A DNA stretch of 5,860 bases from Treponema sp. (GCA_031278025.1 JAITLF010000086.1:1-5860); one strand, 5' to 3'; shown: positions 1-5,715, counted from the stretch's first letter. Numbers and translations are program-made. The notes: generated by a model from the sequence alone, not told the origin.

Positions 1-69
1 GTGCAGCTATTAAAACGCTTTATGGAAGTTGTAGACGAGACGGTCAATAAAAGCGGTGGCGGTGATTGA
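1..69 (+). CDS. Possible C-terminal tail of a rightward gene (partial)
   Basis: Frame 1 is open from the first base and stops at TGA 67-69. It gives 22 residues (QLLKRFMEVVDETVNKSGGG followed by D). The stretch looks like the amphipathic helical end of a soluble protein, with a Gly-rich tail. It is too short to assign a family, and the 5' part lies outside the window. If real, this gene converges on the minus-strand operon. No hairpin followed by a T-run, as expected for a terminator, follows it. The reading could be chance, since 22 open codons are common. Confidence 0.35.
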   Translation: MQLLKRFMEVVDETVNKSGGGD

Positions 70-124
70 AAAAGGTTTAGGGGTTCGAGCCCCCGGCTTC
101 GCGGTTCAAGCCCGCAAAATCACG
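62..124 (+). other. tRNA-like fold lacking a D-arm (relic or coincidence)
   Basis: Bases 62-67 (GTGATT) pair with 118-123 (AATCAC), like an acceptor stem. Bases 101-104/112-115 form a stem around loop TTCAAGC, and G104-C112 matches the T-arm consensus GTTCRANNC. Bases 80-83/91-94 form a second stem around the 7-base loop TTCGAGC, which would present CGA at the anticodon position after T-T. There is no D-arm, the stems are short, and no CCA follows base 124. It overlaps the stop of the possible left-edge gene. This is not a standard bacterial tRNA. It may be a degenerate tRNA, part of an attachment site, or chance. Confidence 0.2.
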
Positions 125-383
125 GCTACAGTCAATTATTCCGTCGTGGAAAGTTTATTGGTAATGGCGCGGGGACAGAGGCTGTGCTCCAGACCCCGCC
201 ACATTTTGCCAGCCGTGGTCGTGCTTCCCGCGGAAGCGATGCATATATCTTTTTCATGCGCCCTCCTCGTTTGATAAAGGGCTTTGTCTTTTTCCGCAAA
301 ATACCCGCAAAAGCGGTCGGCGGCTTCTCGCGCTTGTTTGCAGGGGCGGTGTGTTCATTGCCGGCGCTTTTGTCTGGCGTTCC
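70..383. other. Intergenic stretch, no recognisable gene
   Basis: Short open frames exist on the plus strand (56-274 and 184-396). Their translations are low in recognisable structure, lack good Shine-Dalgarno sites and resemble no family I know. Small local features are the two T-arm-like hairpins (80-94, 101-115), a CCGC-AAAA-GCGG hairpin (305-316), and the first copy of an ACAGAGGCTGT motif (175-185) that recurs at 452-462. I see no terminator with a T-run for either flanking gene. Confidence 0.4.
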
Positions 384-477
384 TTATAGTTCATGACTTA
401 TTTTAGTAAGCTTAAGAAACCATAACAATGCGTTTATCAAATTTTTAGTATACAGAGGCTGTTCCAAAACTCGCGCC
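175..477. repeat. Imperfect direct repeat pair ACAGAGGCTGT
   Basis: ACAGAGGCTGT occurs at 175-185 and again at 452-462. Similarity continues with a 2-base gap: GCTCCAGACCCCGCC follows the first copy, and TCCAAAACTCGCGCC the second. The second copy contains GAGGCTGTTCCAAAAC, which is reminiscent of the ends of some insertion sequences. The copies lie in the same orientation and no transposase is visible between them, so they are not a standard terminal inverted repeat pair. They could be relics of a mobile element or a small intergenic repeat family. Confidence 0.3.
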
Positions 478-716
478 TTGAGTTCAGCGCCCCGGTATTC
501 CTGTATACGGCTGGACCATCCGTATATACGGATAGAGCGTTTCCGTCCGCACCTGAACCCATCCTGTTCTGAGCGGATAGGAATGCCCAGGTTGAAGACC
601 GGAGGCTTGATCTTGCAGCCGTCCGCAGCCAGGAATTTGCCGGCAGTGGTAAAGCGTGGATGACTTTGCCATAACTTGTGCTGCCTGCCGCCTGTAAAAT
701 GGTACCTGTTACCCAA
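384..716 (-). pseudogene. Possible remnant of class I hydratase (fumarase/mesaconase) beta subunit
   Basis: A beta subunit normally follows the alpha subunit directly. Here the frame starting at TTG 714-716, just after the alpha stop, reads LGNRYHFTG-GRQHKL, then TTAGKFLAAD, then SSRIQEY and ELKAR. These pieces fall in the same order as beta-subunit signatures remembered from the family (GDxVxLxGxxxTxRDAAHKR, AGKxLPxDL, AGPTTSxRMDxYTP, GLKA). In a neighbouring frame (stop at 484-486), RMVQPYT resembles RMDxYTP, suggesting frame disruption and small deletions. The glycine-rich and active-site blocks are not intact. At about 110 residues it is well short of the usual 180-190. The likeness is weak and comes from reading by eye; unrelated spacer DNA is a real alternative. 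Confidence 0.28.
518..533. repeat. Perfect 16-bp palindrome ATCCGTATATACGGAT
   Basis: Bases 518-533 read identically on both strands. Close by, CTGTATAC (501-508) is the inverse of GTATACAG (448-455), and GTATACGG (503-510) repeats half of the palindrome. This cluster lies downstream of the operon, within the possible beta-subunit remnant. It could be an operator-like site, a recombination relic or chance. It has no T-run and does not look like an intrinsic terminator. Confidence 0.45.
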
Positions 717-719
717 CCT

Positions 720-1559
720 TTACAAATCCTCTCCGGCATGGCGGGCCACATGGCAGTTGATATTCACCGCACAGGGGAGTCCCGCGATATGGGTTGGCAT
801 GGTTTCAATAGCCACCCAAAGGGCGGTAGTAGCGCCCCCAAAACCCTGGGGACCTATGCCCGTCGCGTTGATCTTCGCAAGCAATTTCCGCTCCAGGTCC
901 CGGTAACACGATGCGCTGCTGCTTTTCCCGATAGGGCGGAGCAGGGCCTTTTTCGCCAGCAACGCCGACTTGTCAAAGGTCCCGCCTATGCCGACTCCCA
1001 CCACGATGGGGGGGCAGGGATTGGGGCCTGCCGCTTCCACCACGGAAACCACAAAATCGATGATACCCGCCTCGCCGTCTGAGGGACGCAGCATCGTGAT
1101 CCGGCTCATGTTTTCACTGCCGAATCCTTTGGGCGCGACAATGATTCCCAGCCGGTCGCCTTTCACAAAATCCAGGTACACCATGGCGGGCGTGTTGTCG
1201 CCGGTGTTCACCCGGTTCAGCGGGTCGGCCACCACGGATTTCCGCAAGTACCCTTCCCGGTAGCCCTGGCGCACCCCCTCGTCAATCGCGGCGTAGAGGT
1301 CGCCTTCAATGTGGACCTCCGCGCCGATTTCCAGAAACACACAAGCTATCCCCGTATCCTGGCAGATGGGAACCTGCCGGGAAGACGCCAGCTCGAAGTT
1401 GGCGATTATCTTACTCAGGGTATCCTTTGCCAACGGCCACGGCTCCCCATCCCGGCAGGAACGCAGGCGCTCCCGCACATCCTCCGGCAGTTCCTGGTTT
1501 GCCGTGATACAAAGCCGCTTTACCGTTTCGGTAATGCGTTCCGCTTCAATGATCCGCAT
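720..1559 (-). CDS. Class I fumarase-type hydratase, alpha subunit (likely mesaconase/fumarate hydratase)
   Basis: This is the iron-sulfur subunit of the two-subunit class I fumarase / L(+)-tartrate dehydratase / mesaconase family. It carries the oxygen-sensitive 4Fe-4S cluster that adds water across a dicarboxylate double bond in the cytoplasm. The three expected cluster cysteines are visible: C66 in PICQDTG, C182 in NPCPPIVVGVGIGG and C269 in INCHVARH. Other family blocks are NTGDNTPAMVY (118-128), PKGFGSENMS (143-152) and GIGPQGFGGATTAL (234-247). Its 279 residues match the usual alpha length, so the protein looks complete. In this operon, mesaconate made by methylaspartate ammonia-lyase is the most likely substrate, giving citramalate; fumarate or tartrate cannot be excluded. 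It sits 96 nt after the preceding gene. AGAGGG lies 9 nt before the ATG, and a stronger GGAGG sits 15 nt away. No intact beta subunit follows, which is odd because the alpha chain alone is normally not a full enzyme. Confidence 0.93.
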   Translation of the reverse strand: MRIIEAERITETVKRLCITANQELPEDVRERLRSCRDGEPWPLAKDTLSKIIANFELASSRQVPICQDTGIACVFLEIGAEVHIEGDLYAAIDEGVRQGYREGYLRKSVVADPLNRVNTGDNTPAMVYLDFVKGDRLGIIVAPKGFGSENMSRITMLRPSDGEAGIIDFVVSVVEAAGPNPCPPIVVGVGIGGTFDKSALLAKKALLRPIGKSSSASCYRDLERKLLAKINATGIGPQGFGGATTALWVAIETMPTHIAGLPCAVNINCHVARHAGEDL

Positions 1560-1655
1560 ACTGTTATTCCCTCTCCTCCGCAGGGATCTGCCCCGCGTCC
1601 CGCCGGGGGGTTCAAGGGTCCAAAGGACCCAGACCCCTCGGCCCCCCGAATACCG
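1560..1655 (-). promoter_or_regulatory. Spacer with GGGTCC/GGACCC hairpin before the hydratase gene
   Basis: This 96-nt gap is the longest inside the operon. GGGTCC (1616-1621) and GGACCC (1625-1630) form a perfect 6-bp stem with a 3-base loop, flanked by G- and C-runs. On the transcript there is no U-run after the stem, so a classical intrinsic terminator is unlikely. It could be an RNA-stability or processing element that sets the level of the last gene, or a GC-rich intergenic repeat. GGACCC/GGGTCC stems also occur in the lyase leader at 5666-5705. Confidence 0.4.
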
Positions 1656-2594
1656 CTACCCGATCTTGTTTAAGTCGGTGATCCGCTGGGTGCCCGTTTC
1701 GCCCACCACCCCCACCAGGAGGCTGCGGCCGCTGATGGGATCGGTGATGAACTCCTTGTTCAGGGAGAAATTCTTAATCTCTCCGGCGTGGCGTACATGC
1801 ATCCGGGGACCGTGGCAGCCCCAGGATTCCTCCCCAATGCGGATATGCATATCGTCCTGAAACGAGATGGGGGTGCCTGCGGCGATACGCTCCTTCACTT
1901 CCCGCTCAACCTGTTCAAGGCTTATGGACAGGTCGGGCTTCGCGGTAAAGCTGAGGATAAAACCGTGGCGCACATCCGAGTGGAGGCATCTTTCGGTCAT
2001 GCCGTGTTTACGCAGGACATATTCGCAGAGGTCCTCGGCGCTGTGAATCTGCCGCCGTATGGGCTGGGACTTGAACACGATATCCACAATGTCCGCAGGC
2101 TCTGGGCCGAACAGGGTGGGCCGGGTTATTATCACCTCCTCGCCTATGCCGATAAGGAGATCGGCGTTGCCGCCCAGGAAGGGGTAGATCTGGTCGAAAT
2201 GTTCCACCACCACCCGCTTACCCAGGGTAACCGTATCCTTGATGGCGGCGGCCAGCACGTGCATCTGGGTAAAGGCCGCCTCAAAGTGGATGTCCACATG
2301 GTAGGTATGGGCGGTATAAAAACCCGTGTCGTTTTCGCTTACCTCAAGCAAGGGCAGGGGCCTGATGTTCACCCCGTCATCGTCGTTTACCAGTTCAAGC
2401 CCCGGAAACATGCCCTTAATCATCATGCTCTTGCCGGAACCCGCAAGCCCCACCAGCCCGATGAGTTTGTCAAAGGGACTGAGGTACTGCTGGGCGATCT
2501 GGCTTCCCAACTCCGCCATGCGTTCAAAGCCCCGGGGAGCGAAAAACACGGTGTACAGGTGGCTCTTCTGCATCTGATCGGAATGATACGCCAT
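1656..2594 (-). CDS. P-loop protein with C-terminal alanyl-tRNA synthetase SAD-like domain
   Basis: This 312-aa cytoplasmic protein has two parts. The N-terminal part has a Walker A motif, GLAGSGKS (49-56, K55), after a hydrophobic strand (LIGLV). A possible Walker B-like strand is KRVVVEHFD (126-134). The C-terminal part (about 185-290) resembles the second additional domain of alanyl-tRNA synthetase and AlaX editing proteins. HSDVRH (205-210) stands where those have HxxxH, and C260-x5-H266 with V-x-x-AGEIKNF matches their CxGxHVxxTGEIxxF block, so H205/H210/C260/H266 may bind zinc. Spacing in the first pair (HxxxxH) differs from the classical HxxxH. The function is unknown; nucleotide-dependent binding of an amino acid or related acid is inference only. 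The start is secure: AGGAGG overlaps the preceding stop, 8 nt before ATG. It lies 12 nt after the DUF4387 gene and is probably co-translated with it. Confidence 0.85.
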   Translation of the reverse strand: MAYHSDQMQKSHLYTVFFAPRGFERMAELGSQIAQQYLSPFDKLIGLVGLAGSGKSMMIKGMFPGLELVNDDDGVNIRPLPLLEVSENDTGFYTAHTYHVDIHFEAAFTQMHVLAAAIKDTVTLGKRVVVEHFDQIYPFLGGNADLLIGIGEEVIITRPTLFGPEPADIVDIVFKSQPIRRQIHSAEDLCEYVLRKHGMTERCLHSDVRHGFILSFTAKPDLSISLEQVEREVKERIAAGTPISFQDDMHIRIGEESWGCHGPRMHVRHAGEIKNFSLNKEFITDPISGRSLLVGVVGETGTQRITDLNKIG

Positions 2595-2602
2595 GGTATC
2601 CG

Positions 2603-2608
2603 CCTCCT
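2603..2608 (-). promoter_or_regulatory. Shine-Dalgarno AGGAGG overlapping DUF4387 stop
   Basis: AGGAGG on the minus strand shares its first two bases with the TAG stop of the DUF4387 gene (2607-2609). It stands 8 nt before the ATG of the P-loop/SAD gene, which fixes that start and suggests translational coupling. Confidence 0.8.
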
Positions 2609-2924
2609 ATAAATCGAATTCCACATCAAGAAAGGGCGCATGCTGCTGGGCGCCGTACACATCGGTCTCGCCAATATCGCCAGAACAGCGGGGCCGCTTT
2701 ATGGTTACCTTGACGGCTTTGGCGGGATCAAAATTGATGATGTTGATAATGTCCGCCGCCGTGATTTTGTACAGCCTGCATACCAGGTCTTCGTTAATCA
2801 CCCCTGCGGCGCAGACCTTTTGATACCAGTCAACGGTCGAGAACATCAGATCGAGGGTAAGCTCGTAGGGACCGGAATTTTTGCTCCGGATTATTTCCGT
2901 TATATCCACCAGTTTCGTTTTCAT
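2607..2924 (-). CDS. DUF4387 family protein
   Basis: This small 105-aa protein of unknown function matches the DUF4387 family. The N-terminal block RSKNSGPYELTLDLMF (13-28) and the C-terminal block DVYGAQQHAPF (88-98) are the recognisable parts. I chose the inner ATG (2922-2924), because GGAGG (2933-2937) lies exactly 8 nt before it; the in-frame ATG at 2937-2939 overlaps that site and would add MEGLP. Members are often found beside AtuA/DUF1446 proteins, as here (31 nt from the AtuA stop). The family may supply a small domain that larger AtuA proteins carry at their C-terminus; that is inference. No signal peptide or membrane segment is visible. C80 (RPRCSGD) and C38 and C49 are the only cysteines; no metal motif stands out. 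Confidence 0.88.
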   Translation of the reverse strand: MKTKLVDITEIIRSKNSGPYELTLDLMFSTVDWYQKVCAAGVINEDLVCRLYKITAADIINIINFDPAKAVKVTIKRPRCSGDIGETDVYGAQQHAPFLDVEFDL

Positions 2925-2932
2925 CGGTAATC

Positions 2933-2937
2933 CCTCC
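2933..2937 (-). promoter_or_regulatory. Shine-Dalgarno GGAGG deciding the DUF4387 start
   Basis: GGAGG on the minus strand has 8-nt spacing to the ATG at 2924. It overlaps an upstream in-frame ATG (2937-2939), which argues against the longer form. Confidence 0.7.
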
Positions 2938-2942
2938 ATTAT

Positions 2943-2956
2943 ACCGGTATACCGGT
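2943..2956. repeat. 14-bp perfect palindrome ACCGGTATACCGGT at AtuA stop
   Basis: The perfect palindrome ACCGGTATACCGGT ends inside the TAA stop (2956-2958) of the AtuA gene. TATA-rich flanks extend it to about 2940-2960 with one extra T. It sits in the 31-nt gap before DUF4387. It could form a small RNA hairpin between the two genes or be a protein-binding site; no T-run supports termination. Confidence 0.45.
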
Positions 2957-4365
2957 TATACCTGAATTATTTCCCGGCGGAAAAGACTTGCCGGGTCTTC
3001 CACCACCAAAAGGTGATAGACGCTGAACACATAGACCTCCCCGGCGTGAAAATCGCTGGGCGAGTAGGGAAAAGCCAGGTTCCCCGCCGTAGAGCGGCGG
3101 CCCGGGTACCCATAGTGGAGCATGGTGGACCGGGCAAAAGAACAGATGGTATCCGCCTGTTCCCGGCTGGGGGCTACCGCCTCGATGATGATCCCCAGTT
3201 CATGGCCCCCCCCGGTACCGGCCTTAGGCTCCAGATTCGCCATGACGCCGTCCCTGCCGTAGAGGTTAAACCGCAGATGATAGTTTTCCAGCGTGCCGCG
3301 GAAATTATCCGCCACCCGTTCTTCCACGCCCGTGATGATGGCGTCGATCTGGGAAATCATGATCGGGTCCCGGCAGCCGGCGATGGACACCGTGCGGAAA
3401 CCCACCGGCTTGGCGCCTTCCAGCTTGACCGTGTTGACCATTTCCCCGCCCGCAGCGCCGGGCATGAAGCGCGTACCCCGCACCCGGACGATGGCTTCGG
3501 TTTCCTGCTCAAACCGGCAGTCGTGAAGGTCCAGGTACCCGCCGGGACCGGGCAGGATGTAGGGGTTGGTCTTCTCGTAGAGGGTATGGGCCGCCACCGA
3601 AAGGGTGGTGCATCTGCGGACCGGATTCAGCGGCTCTACCCGGAAGTAATCTTCCCCGATGCAGCCGAACATGCAGTCCGAGCCGCTGCCGGGAGCGGCG
3701 CAGATGGAAGCGCACTCCAGGATCTTCCCCAGATGGAGGGAGAGGGCCCGGTCATAGCCCTGTTTGATAGGAAGGGCGGCAAAGCAAACCGGATCGTAGG
3801 TCCTGCCCGCGAGGATCACGTCAACCCCTTCGTCCAGGGCCGCCAGAAACGGCTCCAGCCCCATCTGAGCCACGATGTGGGCGCTGGCGTTAATCTCGCC
3901 TTCCGTCAGGGCCGGGGCAGGTTCCAGCGGGCGTATCTTCCCCTGCCTGAACGCCTCCGCCACAAAGGATTTTTCAAGCTCCGCGTGGATCACCGCCATC
4001 TTGAAATGAAGGTTGTTCTCCCGTGCAATCTCCTCGATGATTTCCCGGCACCAGGCCAGATGCGGGTCCGCCCCGGATCCGCCGGCGGTACCAATCACCA
4101 CGGGTATCTTGTTGGGAACCCCCGCGTTAAGCATCAGTTCCAGGTCCCGCTTTACCGCGCCGCGGTTGGTAAACGAGACTCCCGCTCCCAGGTAATAGGG
4201 GCCGGGATCGGTAGAACCCGCGTCCACCGCGATAAGGTGGGGCTTGCGGGCCATGCCCGCCTCAAACGAGGCCGTCGGAAAGCCGTAGCCGAGAATCGCG
4301 GTGGCGGAAAGAATGCGGAATTCCTCCTTCACCGGGTTAGCCGTGTTCGCCGTTGTAGCTGCCAT
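2956..4365 (-). CDS. AtuA/DUF1446 family protein
   Basis: This 469-aa protein belongs to the acyclic terpene utilization AtuA (DUF1446) family, named after a Pseudomonas gene cluster; its reaction is not established. Visible family blocks are VDAGSTDPGPYYLGAG (47-62), PVVIGTAGGSGADPHL (88-103), VILAGRTYDPVCFAALPI (183-200), HLGKILECAS (211-220), GTRFMPGAAGGEMVNTVKLEG (296-317 region) and AFPYSPSDFHAGE (431-443). The glycine-rich segments and the conserved D, H and E residues suggest an enzyme that binds an acidic or CoA-type ligand, but that is inference. The protein lacks the extra C-terminal domain of long AtuA members, and a separate DUF4387 gene follows. There is no signal peptide. The start is well supported: ATG lies 2 nt after the lyase stop, with AAGGAG formed by the last two lyase codons 5 nt upstream. 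Its place next to methylaspartate ammonia-lyase suggests a role in methylaspartate/mesaconate metabolism rather than terpenes. Confidence 0.88.
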   Translation of the reverse strand: MAATTANTANPVKEEFRILSATAILGYGFPTASFEAGMARKPHLIAVDAGSTDPGPYYLGAGVSFTNRGAVKRDLELMLNAGVPNKIPVVIGTAGGSGADPHLAWCREIIEEIARENNLHFKMAVIHAELEKSFVAEAFRQGKIRPLEPAPALTEGEINASAHIVAQMGLEPFLAALDEGVDVILAGRTYDPVCFAALPIKQGYDRALSLHLGKILECASICAAPGSGSDCMFGCIGEDYFRVEPLNPVRRCTTLSVAAHTLYEKTNPYILPGPGGYLDLHDCRFEQETEAIVRVRGTRFMPGAAGGEMVNTVKLEGAKPVGFRTVSIAGCRDPIMISQIDAIITGVEERVADNFRGTLENYHLRFNLYGRDGVMANLEPKAGTGGGHELGIIIEAVAPSREQADTICSFARSTMLHYGYPGRRSTAGNLAFPYSPSDFHAGEVYVFSVYHLLVVEDPASLFRREIIQV

Positions 4366-4367
4366 AC

Positions 4368-5606
4368 TTACTCCTTTATAAGCGCGATGATGCGCTGCAT
4401 TTCGTTGTATACAATCATATAGCCCTCATCCACGCCCATACCGGGTTTGGCGAGAATCTGATCGGGCCGCGAGGCCATTGCCAGGTGTACGCAAATTTGC
4501 GCGGACCGGTCGGTCTCGTTGCAGGTGCCGCCCTGGTACGCGCCGATGCCCCGCTGCTTGCAGTAGCGCACCGCCTCCACAATGTCGCCGGCTCCCCCAA
4601 GGTCCGGGGTTTTGATCTGCACCATGTGGCCCGCCTTGTTGTCCGCAAAGTATTTGATGTCCTCCAGGGTGTTGCACCACTCGTCGGCCACGATTTCTAC
4701 GGGGATATTCCGCCGGTCCACCAGGCAGGTCAGCTCCGCTAAGGCCCGCATCTGTTTTTCCCGGTCTTCCCTATCCATAGGCCCCTCAATGCGCAGCGTG
4801 AAGGGCCGGGCGGCGTCGCTGAGTTTCTCCAGGTAATCGGCCATGGCGCCGTAGTTGTCGCTGCCAAAGACCTGGCCGATGGTGCCGTACACGTCCAGGT
4901 GCAGCACCGGGGAGTAGCTCTTTTCGAGGCGGACCTTCTCGATCCGGTCCCGCAGCCATCCCACGTATTCCAGGAGGAGTTCCCCCTTTTCGCCCAGCTT
5001 GGTTTTCACGTTGTTGATAAGCCCGTGGGGAAGCACCGCCGCCCCCTTGATGATCATCTTGTCCACGTTGTCATACCGGCTGTCGCCGCTTTGGGTAAAG
5101 ATAGGCACCGGCTCCGGGAGCAGGGGGAGGCCGTACTCGGTGGCGATGATCCGGCACATGAGCTTCTTGTTCGCCTTGGCAACCGCGTCCAGAATCGCCT
5201 GGGAAACGCCGTAGCGGATGGCGGTATGGAGCCGCTTGCCGTCTACCCTAAGCTCCTCAAGGGCGGCGGCCAGGCGGCGGAAGCAGTCCGCCTCTTGGCC
5301 GGCAAGGAAGGGGGCGATGTGTTTTTCGATAACCGGAATAAAATCCTTAGCCAAAAAGAGGGGATCCCTGCCGCCCGCCCCGGAATATTGAACCGCCGCG
5401 CAGTCGCCGTAGGCGATTTGCCCGTCTTCCAGAACCAGCATCACCGAGACCGCTTCGCCGGCCTGACGCACCGCGCTGAACCCCGCGGTTACCGGCGCCC
5501 CCTTGTAGCGCGCGCCGTCCATCGCGGCGCCCTTTTTAATTGCCCGCTGGTCGTCGAAGAAAAACCCCGTCCGCCCCGGCGCGCATATAACCCGTGTAAT
5601 CTTCAT
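4368..5606 (-). CDS. Methylaspartate ammonia-lyase (EC 4.3.1.2)
   Basis: This enzyme of the enolase superfamily removes ammonia from L-threo-3-methylaspartate to give mesaconate, in the cytoplasm, with Mg2+. Its 412 residues match the clostridial enzyme (about 413). Signatures remembered from the Clostridium tetanomorphum enzyme are all present: FFFDDQRAIKKGA (15-27), GDCAAVQYSGAGGRDPLFLA (67-86), Q172, H194 (VLPHG), metal ligands D238, E274 and D308, catalytic lysine K332 (QIKTPDLGG), and TCNET at 361-365. The start is ATG 5604-5606, with AGGAG 8 nt upstream, and the MKI... N-terminus matches the family. The same frame stays open upstream through the GC-rich leader and 21-bp repeats, but that extension (up to 5780) is repeat-derived and not part of the protein. 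It is the first gene of the operon. No glutamate mutase is visible, so its substrate supply must be encoded elsewhere or just beyond the window. Confidence 0.97.
   Translation of the reverse strand: MKITRVICAPGRTGFFFDDQRAIKKGAAMDGARYKGAPVTAGFSAVRQAGEAVSVMLVLEDGQIAYGDCAAVQYSGAGGRDPLFLAKDFIPVIEKHIAPFLAGQEADCFRRLAAALEELRVDGKRLHTAIRYGVSQAILDAVAKANKKLMCRIIATEYGLPLLPEPVPIFTQSGDSRYDNVDKMIIKGAAVLPHGLINNVKTKLGEKGELLLEYVGWLRDRIEKVRLEKSYSPVLHLDVYGTIGQVFGSDNYGAMADYLEKLSDAARPFTLRIEGPMDREDREKQMRALAELTCLVDRRNIPVEIVADEWCNTLEDIKYFADNKAGHMVQIKTPDLGGAGDIVEAVRYCKQRGIGAYQGGTCNETDRSAQICVHLAMASRPDQILAKPGMGVDEGYMIVYNEMQRIIALIKE
4371..4376 (-). promoter_or_regulatory. Shine-Dalgarno of AtuA gene inside the end of the lyase gene
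   Basis: AAGGAG is formed by the last two lyase codons (Lys-Glu), directly before TAA, and stands 5 nt from the AtuA ATG. This layout implies coupled translation of the two proteins. Confidence 0.75.
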
Positions 5607-5614
5607 GTATCTAA

Positions 5615-5619
5615 CTCCT
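5615..5619 (-). promoter_or_regulatory. Shine-Dalgarno of methylaspartate ammonia-lyase
   Basis: AGGAG on the minus strand, 8 nt before ATG at 5606. It settles the start against the longer open frame that runs into the repeats. Confidence 0.8.
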
Positions 5620-5644
5620 GTTTCAATAGATTTGAACAATAACC

Positions 5645-5661
5645 CCCCGCACCCGGCGGGG
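5645..5661 (-). promoter_or_regulatory. Small GC hairpin in the lyase leader
   Basis: CCCCGC (5645-5650) and GCGGGG (5656-5661) form a 6-bp stem with a 5-base loop. It lies between the larger leader hairpin and the lyase Shine-Dalgarno site. GCGGGG is part of CCCGGCGGGGC (5652-5662), which is repeated at 5674-5684, so this stem could compete with the larger hairpin. Confidence 0.4.
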
Positions 5662-5665
5662 CTCC

Positions 5666-5705
5666 GCCCGGACCCCGGCGGGGCAGCGCCCCGTCGGGTC
5701 CGGGC
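5666..5705 (-). promoter_or_regulatory. Long stable hairpin upstream of the lyase gene
   Basis: GCCCGGACCC (5666-5675) pairs perfectly with GGGTCCGGGC (5696-5705). Inside it, 5677-5684 pairs with 5688-5695 (one G-T pair, one bulged C at 5676), leaving a 3-base loop at 5685-5687. That is about 18 bp, nearly all G-C. It has no adjacent U-run in either direction, so it is not a typical intrinsic terminator. It may be a leader RNA structure, a protective 5' structure or a GC-rich intergenic repeat. Confidence 0.6.
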
Positions 5706-5715
5706 AGCACCCCAC

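Noticed and set aside
62..124. Functional tRNA gene
   Set aside because: There is no D-arm, the stems are short or mismatched and CCA is not encoded. It is kept only as a tRNA-like structure.
184..396. Small plus-strand protein gene of 70 codons
   Set aside because: There is no recognisable ribosome binding site or motif, and the start is not ideal. It lies in low-information intergenic DNA.
1616..1630. Intrinsic terminator between the P-loop/SAD gene and the hydratase gene
   Set aside because: The hairpin is perfect but short, and no T-run follows it on the minus strand. The hydratase gene lacks an obvious promoter of its own in the 96-nt gap.
1788..2612. A 274-codon open frame on the plus strand
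   Set aside because: It is antisense to the P-loop/SAD gene and has no motifs of its own. The minus-strand gene has a Walker A motif and an ideal ribosome binding site.
2881..4422. A 513-codon open frame on the plus strand
   Set aside because: It lies almost wholly opposite the AtuA gene. That gene shows clear family motifs and a good start, while the plus-strand translation is Arg/Gly/His-rich with no recognisable domain. It is a GC-driven shadow.
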